NCBI GenBank assembly: GCA_945787925.1
Contig: CALZJY010000139.1
Location: 1-5,920 of the forward strand
Direction: 5' to 3'
DNA: 5,920 bases
Source: an uncultured Anaerosporobacter sp.
GTDB taxonomy: Bacteria; Bacillota; Clostridia; Lachnospirales; Lachnospiraceae
Positions 1 through 5,920 of this stretch are shown piece by piece. The first letter of the stretch is position 1. Every line of letters starts with the position of its first letter. The notes beneath the pieces were generated by a model. That model was not told the origin of the DNA. It saw only the letters and a list, made by a program, of their open reading frames with translations, and did no database searches. Position numbers and translations under genes: made by a program.

Positions 1-745
1 GGAAGGTAAGGCCAGTCTTTTGGATGAACTGGGAAACGATCGAACCAATCCCCATTGCGATAAATAATAAGCAGGCTGCGTTAGTAAGGCGTTTGAAGGA
101 TAAGATGTTGTGGTTTTCTTCATTGAAGTTTCCAACTTCTTCTTGAGGGACTTTATCCCTTTTATCACGTACCGTTTTTAAGTGATGGCGCAGGATCAAG
201 GTTCTAGCTACCAATCCACCAAGGATGCTACCCATGATTAAACCGAAGGTAGCAGAGGCTATTGCAATCGTCGTGCTACCAGTAACTCCTAGATCTTCTA
301 AGATCGGGCCGAAGGAACCAGCAGTTCCATGTCCACCTACCATAGGGATTGAGCCTGTGCATAGCCCAAGTAATGGAGATTTGTCGAAAAGGTATGCTAG
401 TGCAACACCTACGATATTTTGAAGAATAACGAGTACACCTGCAAGTCCCAGGAAGACTACGACTTTCCTGCCGCCTTGTTTTAATACATGAAAGCTAGCC
501 GTAAATCCGATACTTGTAAAGAATGCCGTCATAAAGATTGGCTGTAATGTAGTATCTAGATCAATGGTTGCTATGTTTGTCTGATGTAAAACTAAAATAA
601 ATAGGGCGAAAATAAAGCCCCCGACTACAGACGGTGGAATACAGAATTTCGACAAGATTGAAAGTTTGCTTCTTGTATATTTTCCTAAATAGAAGACCAA
701 AGAAACAAGGGCCATTGTCATATAAATATCTAATTGAAATATCAT
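1..745 (-). CDS. gltS: Sodium/glutamate symporter GltS, N-terminal part (cut by left window edge)
   Basis: Inner-membrane Na+-dependent glutamate importer of the ESS/GltS family. The 248 codons visible here (families are usually about 400 residues) are open from the ATG at 745 to the window edge. The protein is strongly hydrophobic, with membrane segments at about residues 7-20, 38-54, 68-84, 95-120 and 156-180, then a charged loop (about 186-215, rich in Lys, Arg and Glu) and another hydrophobic stretch from 222. Family-typical marks are FCIPPSVVGG (34-43) and the glycine-rich IPMVGGHGTAGSFGP (133-147), which corresponds to the conserved GGHGTA loop of GltS. The start is chosen because it gives the usual short N-terminus (MxFxLD...). 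The frame is open further upstream to a TAA near 806-808 but has no ATG, GTG or TTG there. The ribosome binding site is weak (only GAAAG-like). It is separated from the polyamine operon by a terminator, so it is probably a separate transcription unit. The family call is firm; substrate specificity is inferred. Confidence 0.93.
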   Translation of the reverse strand, partial: MIFQLDIYMTMALVSLVFYLGKYTRSKLSILSKFCIPPSVVGGFIFALFILVLHQTNIATIDLDTTLQPIFMTAFFTSIGFTASFHVLKQGGRKVVVFLGLAGVLVILQNIVGVALAYLFDKSPLLGLCTGSIPMVGGHGTAGSFGPILEDLGVTGSTTIAIASATFGLIMGSILGGLVARTLILRHHLKTVRDKRDKVPQEEVGNFNEENHNILSFKRLTNAACLLFIAMGIGSIVSQFIQKTGLTF

Positions 746-936
746 AAATCGTGTAATGCTTTCATGGAAAAAGTATTGAATATTGCTATTACACTCTAAG
801 AAACCTTAAAATAAAGTAAAGAAAAACACTGTTTGTACATATATAAAACCAATATGGGTAAATATGTAGAAAGGAGTGAGTTCAATACTATCATGCCAAT
901 ATGTCATCTTGTTTATACAGTGGTCTCATTGTTCGC
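746..936. other. AT-rich intergenic region upstream of gltS
   Basis: This stretch between the nspC terminator and the gltS start should hold the gltS promoter on the minus strand. I could not find a -35/-10 pair with good hexamers and 16-18 nt spacing: AT-rich blocks such as the TATATA near 840-847 lack a convincing partner. A 9-bp inverted repeat is present, with arms at 772-780 (AGTATTGAA) and 881-889 (TTCAATACT) about 100 bp apart; it may be chance in AT-rich DNA. On the plus strand an AAAGGAG (870-876) lies 16 nt before a 15-codon ORF (893-940), reported among the findings. No RNA gene or riboswitch was recognised. Confidence 0.5.
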
Positions 937-1001
937 TTAAAAGAAAAAGACATGCCAGAAAGCAGGTTTTCATTGCTTCTTGGCATGTCTTTTTCTTTTA
1001 A
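937..1001 (-). terminator. Strong Rho-independent terminator after nspC, potentially bidirectional
   Basis: Arms 937-964 and 974-1001 are inverted repeats of 28 nt with only two mismatched pairs (near 958-959), enclosing a 9-nt loop at 965-973. The GC-bearing core is GACATGCCA (949-957) pairing with TGGCATGTC (981-989). Read on the minus strand, 20 nt after the nspC stop, the core stem is followed by TTTTTCTTTT, the expected U-tract. Because the outer stem is A-rich on one side and T-rich on the other, the same hairpin also has a U-tract when read on the plus strand. It should end the polyamine transcript and insulate gltS. Confidence 0.9.
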
Positions 1002-1021
1002 AAACTTCTTTCGCAAGACGA

Positions 1022-2161
1022 TTAAGATAATCGGTTCTTAAAGTCGCTATATGCAAACGTCTTTACGGTCTTGTTTACCCCTTCTTTTGTATGGATTACA
1101 AGAGAAGGAAGTGGCATTCCGTTAAACGTATTGTTCTTTACCATGGAGTAAAGTGCCATATCGCAAAAGATTAATTTGTCTCCGATGGCCAATGGTTTCT
1201 CGAAGGAGTAATCTCCGATGATGTCACCGGCAAGACAGGTAGGTCCAGCAAGGCGGTAGACATAAGGCTTAGTCTCATCATCCGGAGTGCCAGCGCCGAT
1301 GATTTCTGGGCGGTAAGGCATTTCTAACACATCTGGCATATGGCAGGCGGCAGACGTATCTAAGATGGCGATGGAAAGGTCGTTTTCTACGAGTTCAAGA
1401 ACTGTGGAAACTAAGAAGCCTGTATTTAGGACGACCGCTTCCCCAGGTTCTAAGTAAACCTCCACATCATAGGTATCTTTTAAATGATTGATGATGCGGA
1501 TTAAGCGTTCTATATCATAATCGTCTCGTGTGATATGATGGCCACCCCCAAGGTTTAGCCATTTCACCTGATGGAAATACTCGCCGAACCGTTCTTCGGC
1601 CGCAGCGATGGTTTCTTCTAACGCATCGGAATTTTGCTCGCAAAGCGTATGAAGATGGAACCCATCGATTCCGGCAAGACGTTGAAAGTCAAAATTGGCT
1701 TTCGTCACGCCAAGTCTAGAGCCTTTTGCACATGGGTCATAGATTCCATGGTCTTGGGTAGAGTGTTCTGGATTCAGACGGAGGCCACATTGCTTTCCGG
1801 CCGCATGCACCATAGGAGCGAATTTCTCATACTGGTTGATCGAGTTGAACACGATATGGTCACAGTAAGAAATCAGCTCCTCCATATCTTCCTCCTTGTA
1901 AGCAGGAGAGAATACATGGGTTTCGCCTCCGAACTCTTCATAGCCAAGCTTTGCTTCGTAAAGGCCGCTAGCAGTCGTTCCGCATAACGTCTTTGCAATC
2001 TGTGGATACATGGAAAACATGGAAAATGCCTTTTGCGCTAGTAAGATCTTACAGCCCGTCTGATCCATCACGGACTGTAAGATGGCAAGGTTTTTCTCGA
2101 TTAAAGTCTCATCCACTACGTAAGAAGGAGTTGCAACTCCGGTAATATAATCTGCACCCAT
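1022..2161 (-). CDS. nspC: Carboxynorspermidine/carboxyspermidine decarboxylase
   Basis: Cytoplasmic PLP enzyme (fold type III, alanine-racemase-like barrel) that removes the carboxyl group from carboxyspermidine or carboxynorspermidine, giving spermidine or norspermidine. At 379 residues it has normal family length. Visible marks: the PLP lysine in LLAQKAFS (Lys44), the substrate-side HLHTLCE (169-175), the PLP-phosphate-binding glycine loop LNLGGGHH (202-209), LEPGEAV (237-243), and GPTCLAGD (306-313) with the C-terminal-domain Cys309 and Asp313, then ALYSMVKNNTFNG (336-348), typical of NspC. The ATG at 2161 overlaps the stop of the upstream dehydrogenase by one base (TAATG), and no good AGGAGG lies in front of it, so translation is probably coupled. 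It is the last gene of the operon. With a putrescine-forming ureohydrolase and no visible diaminopropane pathway, spermidine is the likelier product; that is inference. Confidence 0.95.
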   Translation of the reverse strand: MGADYITGVATPSYVVDETLIEKNLAILQSVMDQTGCKILLAQKAFSMFSMYPQIAKTLCGTTASGLYEAKLGYEEFGGETHVFSPAYKEEDMEELISYCDHIVFNSINQYEKFAPMVHAAGKQCGLRLNPEHSTQDHGIYDPCAKGSRLGVTKANFDFQRLAGIDGFHLHTLCEQNSDALEETIAAAEERFGEYFHQVKWLNLGGGHHITRDDYDIERLIRIINHLKDTYDVEVYLEPGEAVVLNTGFLVSTVLELVENDLSIAILDTSAACHMPDVLEMPYRPEIIGAGTPDDETKPYVYRLAGPTCLAGDIIGDYSFEKPLAIGDKLIFCDMALYSMVKNNTFNGMPLPSLVIHTKEGVNKTVKTFAYSDFKNRLS

Positions 2162-3363
2162 TAGTCTACCAATTCAGGAGAGAAGCTTTCTTTCCAAGGA
2201 AGGCCCCATTTGTTAAGTGCATCCATAAATGGATCTGGATCAAATTCTTCAATGTTGAAGACACCTTTTTTATCCCAAGTCTTCGTCATTAGCATCATGG
2301 CACCGATCATGGCTGGAACGCCTGTCGTATAGGAAACGGCTTGAGATTCCACTTCTTTGTAACATTCTTGATGGTCACATACGTTGTATAGATAGTATGT
2401 CTTGTCTTTGCCATCTTTCTTCCCTTGGAAGATACAGCCGATGTTTGTCTTACCTACCGTTCTAGGTCCTAAGGATGCTGGATCTGGTAAGACTGCTTTT
2501 AAGAATTGTAATGGAATGATTTGCTTTCCTTCGAATTCGATTGGTTCGATGGAAGTCATACCTACGTTTTCTAAGCATTTTAAATGTCTTAAGTAGCTTT
2601 CGCCAAATGTCATAAAGAAACGGATACGTTTGATTCCAGGAATGTTTAATGCAAGGGATTCGATTTCTTCATGGTGAAGAAGGTACATATCTTTTTCGCC
2701 AACTTCAGGGAAGTTGTAGACACGTTTGATTTCCATTGGTTCTGTTTCTACCCAGTGGCCATCTTCCCAGTAGCTGCCTTTTGCAGAAACTTCACGGATG
2801 TTGATTTCAGGGTTGAAGTTTGTAGCGAATGGATAGCCGTGGTCACCAGCATTACAGTCAAGGATATCGATGTAGTTGATTTCATCGAATTCATGTTTTA
2901 AGGCATATGCAGAGAATACGCTTGTTACGCCAGGATCGAAACCACTTCCAAGCAACGCTGTGATACCAGCCTCTTTGAAACGTTCACGATATGCCCATTG
3001 CCAGCTATATTCGAATTTGGCAGTGTCTTCTGGCTCGTAGTTTGCAGTATCGACATAGTTTGTCTTTGTAGCAAGACATGCATCCATGATCGTAAGGTCT
3101 TGATATGGAAGTGCTAAGTTTAATACGACGTCAGGTTGGAAGTCATTGATTAATGCGATTAATTCCTCTACATTGTTCGCATCTACCGTAGCAGTATGGA
3201 TTTTCGTAGCAGTCGTACCTTGTAATTTTTCTTTTAACGCATCACATTTGCTTACGGTACGGCTCGCAATCATGATCTCCTCGAATACTTCGCTATTTTG
3301 ACAACATTTGTGGATTGCAACGCTTGCAACTCCTCCACAACCAATAATAAGGGCTTTTCCCAT
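2161..3363 (-). CDS. Carboxynorspermidine/carboxyspermidine dehydrogenase (synthase), saccharopine dehydrogenase superfamily
   Basis: Cytoplasmic enzyme that joins a diamine (putrescine, or 1,3-diaminopropane) to L-aspartate 4-semialdehyde and reduces the imine with NAD(P)H, giving carboxyspermidine or carboxynorspermidine, the NspC substrate. The 400 residues match the family's roughly 400-residue length. The N-terminal Rossmann fold is clear: ALIIGCGGVASVA (4-16), an ASR motif at 33-35 at the end of the second strand that suits NADPH, and VVLNLALPYQD (79-89). The family loop GSGFDPGVTSVFSAYAL follows (139-155). The later part, with HHEEIESL (230-237), GESYLRHL (254-261) and TTGVPAMIGAMML (346-358), is characteristic of this branch and not of lysine-pathway saccharopine dehydrogenases. 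The ATG at 3363 has a good AAGGAGG 8 nt upstream. Often labelled only as 'saccharopine dehydrogenase' in annotations; the neighbouring nspC settles the role. Confidence 0.93.
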   Translation of the reverse strand: MGKALIIGCGGVASVAIHKCCQNSEVFEEIMIASRTVSKCDALKEKLQGTTATKIHTATVDANNVEELIALINDFQPDVVLNLALPYQDLTIMDACLATKTNYVDTANYEPEDTAKFEYSWQWAYRERFKEAGITALLGSGFDPGVTSVFSAYALKHEFDEINYIDILDCNAGDHGYPFATNFNPEINIREVSAKGSYWEDGHWVETEPMEIKRVYNFPEVGEKDMYLLHHEEIESLALNIPGIKRIRFFMTFGESYLRHLKCLENVGMTSIEPIEFEGKQIIPLQFLKAVLPDPASLGPRTVGKTNIGCIFQGKKDGKDKTYYLYNVCDHQECYKEVESQAVSYTTGVPAMIGAMMLMTKTWDKKGVFNIEEFDPDPFMDALNKWGLPWKESFSPELVD

Positions 3364-3422
3364 ACTAATATCCTCCTTAGGGTAAAAATAATCATTTATA
3401 TGAATGTATTACGTGTGTGTAC
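3364..3422. other. 59-nt spacer between speB and the dehydrogenase gene
   Basis: This is the only true gap inside the operon; all other junctions overlap. It contains the dehydrogenase ribosome binding site and an AT-rich TATAAA block on the minus strand, but the hexamer 17 nt upstream (AGTACA) matches the -35 consensus poorly. No terminator-like hairpin is seen, so read-through from speB is expected. A weak internal promoter cannot be ruled out. Confidence 0.4.
3372..3378 (-). promoter_or_regulatory. Ribosome binding site of the carboxyspermidine dehydrogenase gene
   Basis: AAGGAGG on the minus strand, 8 nt before the ATG at 3363. It is the strong, well-spaced Firmicute type and fixes the start of this gene independently of the upstream one. 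Confidence 0.85.
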
Positions 3423-4271
3423 TTAGCTCAGTGCTAATAAAAATTCACGCAAAACTTTACATGCAACAGCAGTAGATGCACCTGAGGCATCTAACATCGG
3501 GGAAAGCTCGTTGATATCGCATCCCACGATGGAAAGGGAACATACTTCGCGAATCGCAGTTAGCAGTTCCATAAAGGTCACTCCGCCAGCTTCTGGTGTT
3601 CCAGTGCCAGGGAAGATGGAAGGGTCTAATACATCTAAGTCGATGGTAAAATAGACTGGCTTTCCTTTTAAGGCAGCAACGGTTTCCTTTAATCCATCAA
3701 ATGAAAATGGATGAAGATTCGTATGCTCCTTTGCCCAGTAAAATTCGTCACGTTCTCCAGAACGGATACCGAATTGGTGGATTCTGTCGTCACCAATTAG
3801 ATCCCAAACCCTACGGATGACACAGGCATGAGAAAGCTTTACGCCAAGATAGTCTTCACGTAAGTCGGTATGCGCATCAAAATGAATGATATGTAGGTCA
3901 GGATACTGTTTTAGTACTGCCTTTACATTTCCAAGAGTGACAAGGTGTTCTCCACCGATCATGAAAGGAATCTTACCATCCGAAACAATTTGGTCGGCAA
4001 ACTGCTCGATCTTTGCCAAGGCAAGTTCGCTGCTACCAAAGCAAAGTTCTAAATCTCCGCCATCGAAATAGCAGTAGTCTTCCATATCTTTGTCTTGATA
4101 TGGGCTATACGTTTCTAGCCCATAGGATTCGCTGCGCATCGTGCGGCTTGCAAATCTTGCACCAGGGCGGAAGGACGTGGTGGAATCAAATGGTGCGCCA
4201 AACAGCACGATATTTGATTCTTGGTACTCGTTGTCACATCCTAAGAACGTCTCAATATTTTTATTCCACAT
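3423..4271 (-). CDS. speB: Agmatinase / agmatinase-family ureohydrolase
   Basis: Cytoplasmic di-manganese ureohydrolase of the arginase/agmatinase family; the expected reaction is agmatine to putrescine plus urea. The 282 residues are normal family length. All expected metal ligands are present: His109 in IGGEH (105-109), Asp132, His134 and Asp136 in FDAHTD (131-136), and Asp211 and Asp213 in DLDVLDP (211-217). Further marks are the N-terminal SFRPGAR (33-39), LSHACVIRR (146-154) with the active-site His148, and GTGTPEAGG (222-230) with Glu227. The SHAC.IRR form is of the clostridial/thermophile agmatinase type. The gene begins inside the last codons of speE (11-nt overlap), with its ribosome binding site in speE. 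Because it follows a decarboxylase and speE, it could instead, or also, hydrolyse N1-aminopropylagmatine to spermidine, as related enzymes do in Thermus; sequence alone does not separate these substrates. Confidence 0.93.
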   Translation of the reverse strand: MWNKNIETFLGCDNEYQESNIVLFGAPFDSTTSFRPGARFASRTMRSESYGLETYSPYQDKDMEDYCYFDGGDLELCFGSSELALAKIEQFADQIVSDGKIPFMIGGEHLVTLGNVKAVLKQYPDLHIIHFDAHTDLREDYLGVKLSHACVIRRVWDLIGDDRIHQFGIRSGERDEFYWAKEHTNLHPFSFDGLKETVAALKGKPVYFTIDLDVLDPSIFPGTGTPEAGGVTFMELLTAIREVCSLSIVGCDINELSPMLDASGASTAVACKVLREFLLALS

Positions 4272-5112
4272 CTTTTAATAACTCCTCTACATAATTTGGC
4301 AGTGCGAAGGCACCGCGATGAAGGTTTAGATTATAGTATTTGGTAGGTAGGGATAAGGCAGTCCATTTGTCTGCTTGTAAATCCAAGATTGGATGGTATT
4401 TCTTCGAGGCAAACCCGAACAACCAGTGTCCCGACGGATAGGTCGGAATATGTGCCTGATATACCTTGCTGATTGGGAAGGACTCGATGATTCTCTTATG
4501 TGCGCGCTGCATTGCAACCGCATCCTCGTCATAAAATGGACTTTCATGCTGATTTACCATGATGCCATCGTCTTTTAATGCCTTATAGCAGTTGCCATAG
4601 AACTCTTTCGTAAATAATCCTTCGCCTGGCCCAAATGGATCCGTAGAGTCTACGATGATCAGATCGTATTCTCCCTGTTTCCTACGTACATACTTTAATC
4701 CATCTTGATATGTGATATGGACTCTAGGGTCCTCTAACTTGCATGCCGTTTGTGGAAGATATTCCTTACACACAGAAACAACCTCTTCATCGATTTCCAC
4801 TAAGTCAATCTGTTCCACGGATGGATAGCGGGTCAGTTCCCTTATTACGCCGCCATCTCCAGCGCCAATCACAAGTACTTTCTTTACGTCAGGGTGAACT
4901 GCCATTGGAACATGGACAATCATTTCATGGTAGATAAATTCGTCCTTTTCCGTAAGCATCATATAGCCATCCAGCGTAAGGAAACGGCCAAATTCTTTTG
5001 ATTCAAAGATGTCGATTCGTTGGAATTCGCTATGTCCAGAGTAGAGCTGTTTGTCTACCTTGATGGAGAGCTGTACGTTTTTCGTGTGGTTTTCCGTAAA
5101 CCATAATTCCAT
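4261..5112 (-). CDS. speE: Spermidine synthase (polyamine aminopropyltransferase)
   Basis: Cytoplasmic enzyme that transfers the aminopropyl group of decarboxylated S-adenosylmethionine to putrescine, giving spermidine and methylthioadenosine. At 283 residues it has the standard bacterial length. Order of marks: small N-terminal beta domain, FGRFLTLDGYMMLTEKDEF (41-59), YHEMIVHVP (61-69), the nucleotide-binding GAGDGG (83-88), LVEIDEEV (104-111) with the acidic residues that hold the nucleoside, DG at 137-138, the catalytic loop DSTDPFGPGEGLF (155-167) with Asp155 and Asp158, and the substrate-side PTYPSGHW (223-230). The ATG at 5112 overlaps the decarboxylase stop by one base and has AAAGGAGG 7 nt upstream. 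The enzyme needs an AdoMet decarboxylase (speD), which is not in the window. An alternative amine acceptor, agmatine, is possible given the adjacent genes. Confidence 0.96.
   Translation of the reverse strand: MELWFTENHTKNVQLSIKVDKQLYSGHSEFQRIDIFESKEFGRFLTLDGYMMLTEKDEFIYHEMIVHVPMAVHPDVKKVLVIGAGDGGVIRELTRYPSVEQIDLVEIDEEVVSVCKEYLPQTACKLEDPRVHITYQDGLKYVRRKQGEYDLIIVDSTDPFGPGEGLFTKEFYGNCYKALKDDGIMVNQHESPFYDEDAVAMQRAHKRIIESFPISKVYQAHIPTYPSGHWLFGFASKKYHPILDLQADKWTALSLPTKYYNLNLHRGAFALPNYVEELLKDVE
4282..4286 (-). promoter_or_regulatory. Ribosome binding site of speB, inside the speE coding region
   Basis: AGGAG on the minus strand, 10 nt before the speB ATG at 4271. The bases come from the two GAG glutamate codons in the C-terminal VEELLKDVE of SpeE, so ribosomes finishing speE pass directly over it. 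This supports the overlapping start. Confidence 0.75.
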
Positions 5113-5920
5113 TAATCTTCCTCCTTTATTACGTTGATTCGTTCAATATTCATATCCTCAGGCCCTGTTAAGGAACACCCTTTTTCCTTGGCATAGGCAA
5201 TATAATCTAGGATTTCTTCCGTGATTTTCTCACCAGGAGCAAGGATTGGGATACCAGGAGGATAACACATCACGAATTCTGCAGTAATCCTTCCAGCACT
5301 TTCCTCCATCGGAATCGATTCTTTTTCTGCATAAAAAGCCTCTTGAGGAGAACAAGCTACCATCGGATTGATATATTCGTGAGAGAATAAGTCTGCCTTG
5401 TCTTTCTTAAAGCGTCTACGGATTTCAGAAAGGGCACCAACTAAACGCTCTAAATCCCTTGGCCGGTCACCAACGCTGATATAGGCGAGGATGTTTCCGA
5501 GGTCACCGAATTCGATTTGGATATCATATTCATCTCGTAACAGGTCGTATACTTCGATTCCTGCCAGTCCGATTGGGAGCGTATTGATAGAAAGCTTTGT
5601 ATGATCAAAATCATAGATGCTGTCTCCATTAATTAACTCCTTGCTATAGGCATAGTAATCGCCAATCTCATTGATTTCCTGACGTGCATATTCTGCAAGC
5701 TTGGTTACCTTATCAAAGATTTCCTTGCCGTGAAGTGCCAGATTCTTTCTGGAGATATCAAGGCTGGACATCAAAAGATAGGAGCCACTAGTAGTCTGTG
5801 TCAGATTGATGATTTGGCGAACATAACCTGCATTTACGGCAGGGCCGGTAAGTAAGAAAGAACTTTGAGTGAGGGAGCCGCCAGATTTATGCATGCTGAC
5901 AGAAGCCATATCTGCGCCGG
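5112..5920 (-). CDS. speA: Orn/Lys/Arg decarboxylase, probably arginine decarboxylase, C-terminal half (cut by right window edge)
   Basis: PLP-dependent (fold type I) amino-acid decarboxylase, cytoplasmic. About 268 residues are visible; the short Firmicute form is about 480-490, so roughly 215 N-terminal residues lie outside. The ATG at 5909 is internal: GAD precedes it in frame to the edge. Counting from that Met, the PLP lysine is Lys8 in SVSMHKSGGSLTQSS (3-17). Then come TTSGSYLLMSSLD (39-51), the EFGD block (133-136), AYISVGDRPRDLERL (142-156), and the C-terminal-domain signature CYPPGIPILAPGE (215-227). Its last codons (KEED) supply the ribosome binding site of speE, and its stop overlaps the speE start. 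Arginine is the preferred substrate because an agmatinase follows in the operon; the family also contains lysine and ornithine enzymes and the substrate cannot be read from this half alone. The symbol speA rests on this context. Confidence 0.88.
   Translation of the reverse strand, partial: GADMASVSMHKSGGSLTQSSFLLTGPAVNAGYVRQIINLTQTTSGSYLLMSSLDISRKNLALHGKEIFDKVTKLAEYARQEINEIGDYYAYSKELINGDSIYDFDHTKLSINTLPIGLAGIEVYDLLRDEYDIQIEFGDLGNILAYISVGDRPRDLERLVGALSEIRRRFKKDKADLFSHEYINPMVACSPQEAFYAEKESIPMEESAGRITAEFVMCYPPGIPILAPGEKITEEILDYIAYAKEKGCSLTGPEDMNIERINVIKEED
5120..5127 (-). promoter_or_regulatory. Ribosome binding site of speE, inside the decarboxylase coding region
   Basis: AAAGGAGG on the minus strand, 7 nt before the speE ATG at 5112. 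It is formed by the codons for Lys-Glu-Glu near the end of the decarboxylase, and with the TAATG junction it supports tightly linked translation of the two genes. Confidence 0.85.

Noticed and set aside
225..422. Plus-strand ORF of 65 codons, proline-rich
   Set aside because: It lies entirely antisense to gltS, whose frame shows clear family motifs; no ribosome binding site or recognisable domain.
742..765. Seven-codon minus-strand leader ORF (MKALHDL) with an ATGA overlap to gltS
   Set aside because: No ribosome binding site in front of it, and such short overlaps arise easily by chance.
876..1001. 41-codon plus-strand ORF from a GTG at 876
   Set aside because: The GTG overlaps the putative ribosome binding site itself and the frame runs through both arms of the terminator hairpin, giving a low-complexity Lys/Arg and Phe tail.
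1634..1987. Plus-strand ORF of 117 codons inside nspC
   Set aside because: Antisense shadow of a well-supported gene; the protein has no recognisable motif.
3395..3422. Possible promoter in the speB-dehydrogenase gap
   Set aside because: A TATAAA-like block exists but the -35 candidate AGTACA matches only three of six consensus bases; not enough to call.
4013..4294. Plus-strand ORF of 93 codons across the speE/speB junction
   Set aside because: Antisense to two genes with full catalytic motifs; composition looks like a reading-frame shadow.
4326..4547. Minus-strand ORF of 73 codons in another frame of speE
   Set aside because: Alternative frame of speE; the speE frame is intact through this stretch with PTYPSGHW, so there is no frameshift.
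5907..5909. ATG at 5909 as the start of the decarboxylase
   Set aside because: It sits directly before the PLP-lysine motif, in the middle of the family's usual length, and the frame stays open (GAD) to the window edge, so it is an internal methionine.

Overview
The window carries most of a polyamine-biosynthesis operon plus the start of an unrelated transporter gene. All recognised genes lie on the minus strand, so transcription runs from right to left. Moderate-to-low GC, strong AGGAGG-type ribosome binding sites, a short-form Orn/Lys/Arg decarboxylase, a GltS-type symporter and this gene combination suggest a Firmicute, most likely a Lachnospiraceae-like gut or anaerobic Clostridium relative. 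That assignment is an inference from gene content and style; there is no rRNA or other marker in the window.

Layout from right to left, in transcription order: (1) 5112-5920, the C-terminal half of a PLP-dependent Orn/Lys/Arg decarboxylase, probably arginine decarboxylase, cut by the window edge; (2) 4261-5112, speE, spermidine synthase; (3) 3423-4271, speB-type agmatinase/ureohydrolase; a 59-nt gap; (4) 2161-3363, carboxy(nor)spermidine dehydrogenase of the saccharopine dehydrogenase superfamily; (5) 1022-2161, nspC, carboxy(nor)spermidine decarboxylase. A near-perfect 28-bp inverted repeat (937-1001) forms a strong terminator just past nspC. About 190 bp of AT-rich DNA then leads to gltS (1-745), the N-terminal 248 residues of a sodium/glutamate symporter cut by the left edge.

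Read as one pathway, arginine is decarboxylated to agmatine, and the ureohydrolase converts agmatine to putrescine. Putrescine can then become spermidine in two chemically different ways: SpeE with decarboxylated S-adenosylmethionine, or reductive condensation with aspartate semialdehyde (the dehydrogenase) followed by decarboxylation (NspC). Having both spermidine routes in one gene string is the most interesting feature. It also leaves open that the ureohydrolase acts on an aminopropylated agmatine intermediate instead of agmatine itself. No AdoMet decarboxylase gene (speD), which SpeE requires, is visible, but the operon continues past the right edge.

The genes are tightly packed: TAATG junctions at 5112 and 2161, and an 11-nt overlap at 4261-4271. 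I see no mobile element, CRISPR array, tRNA or rRNA.
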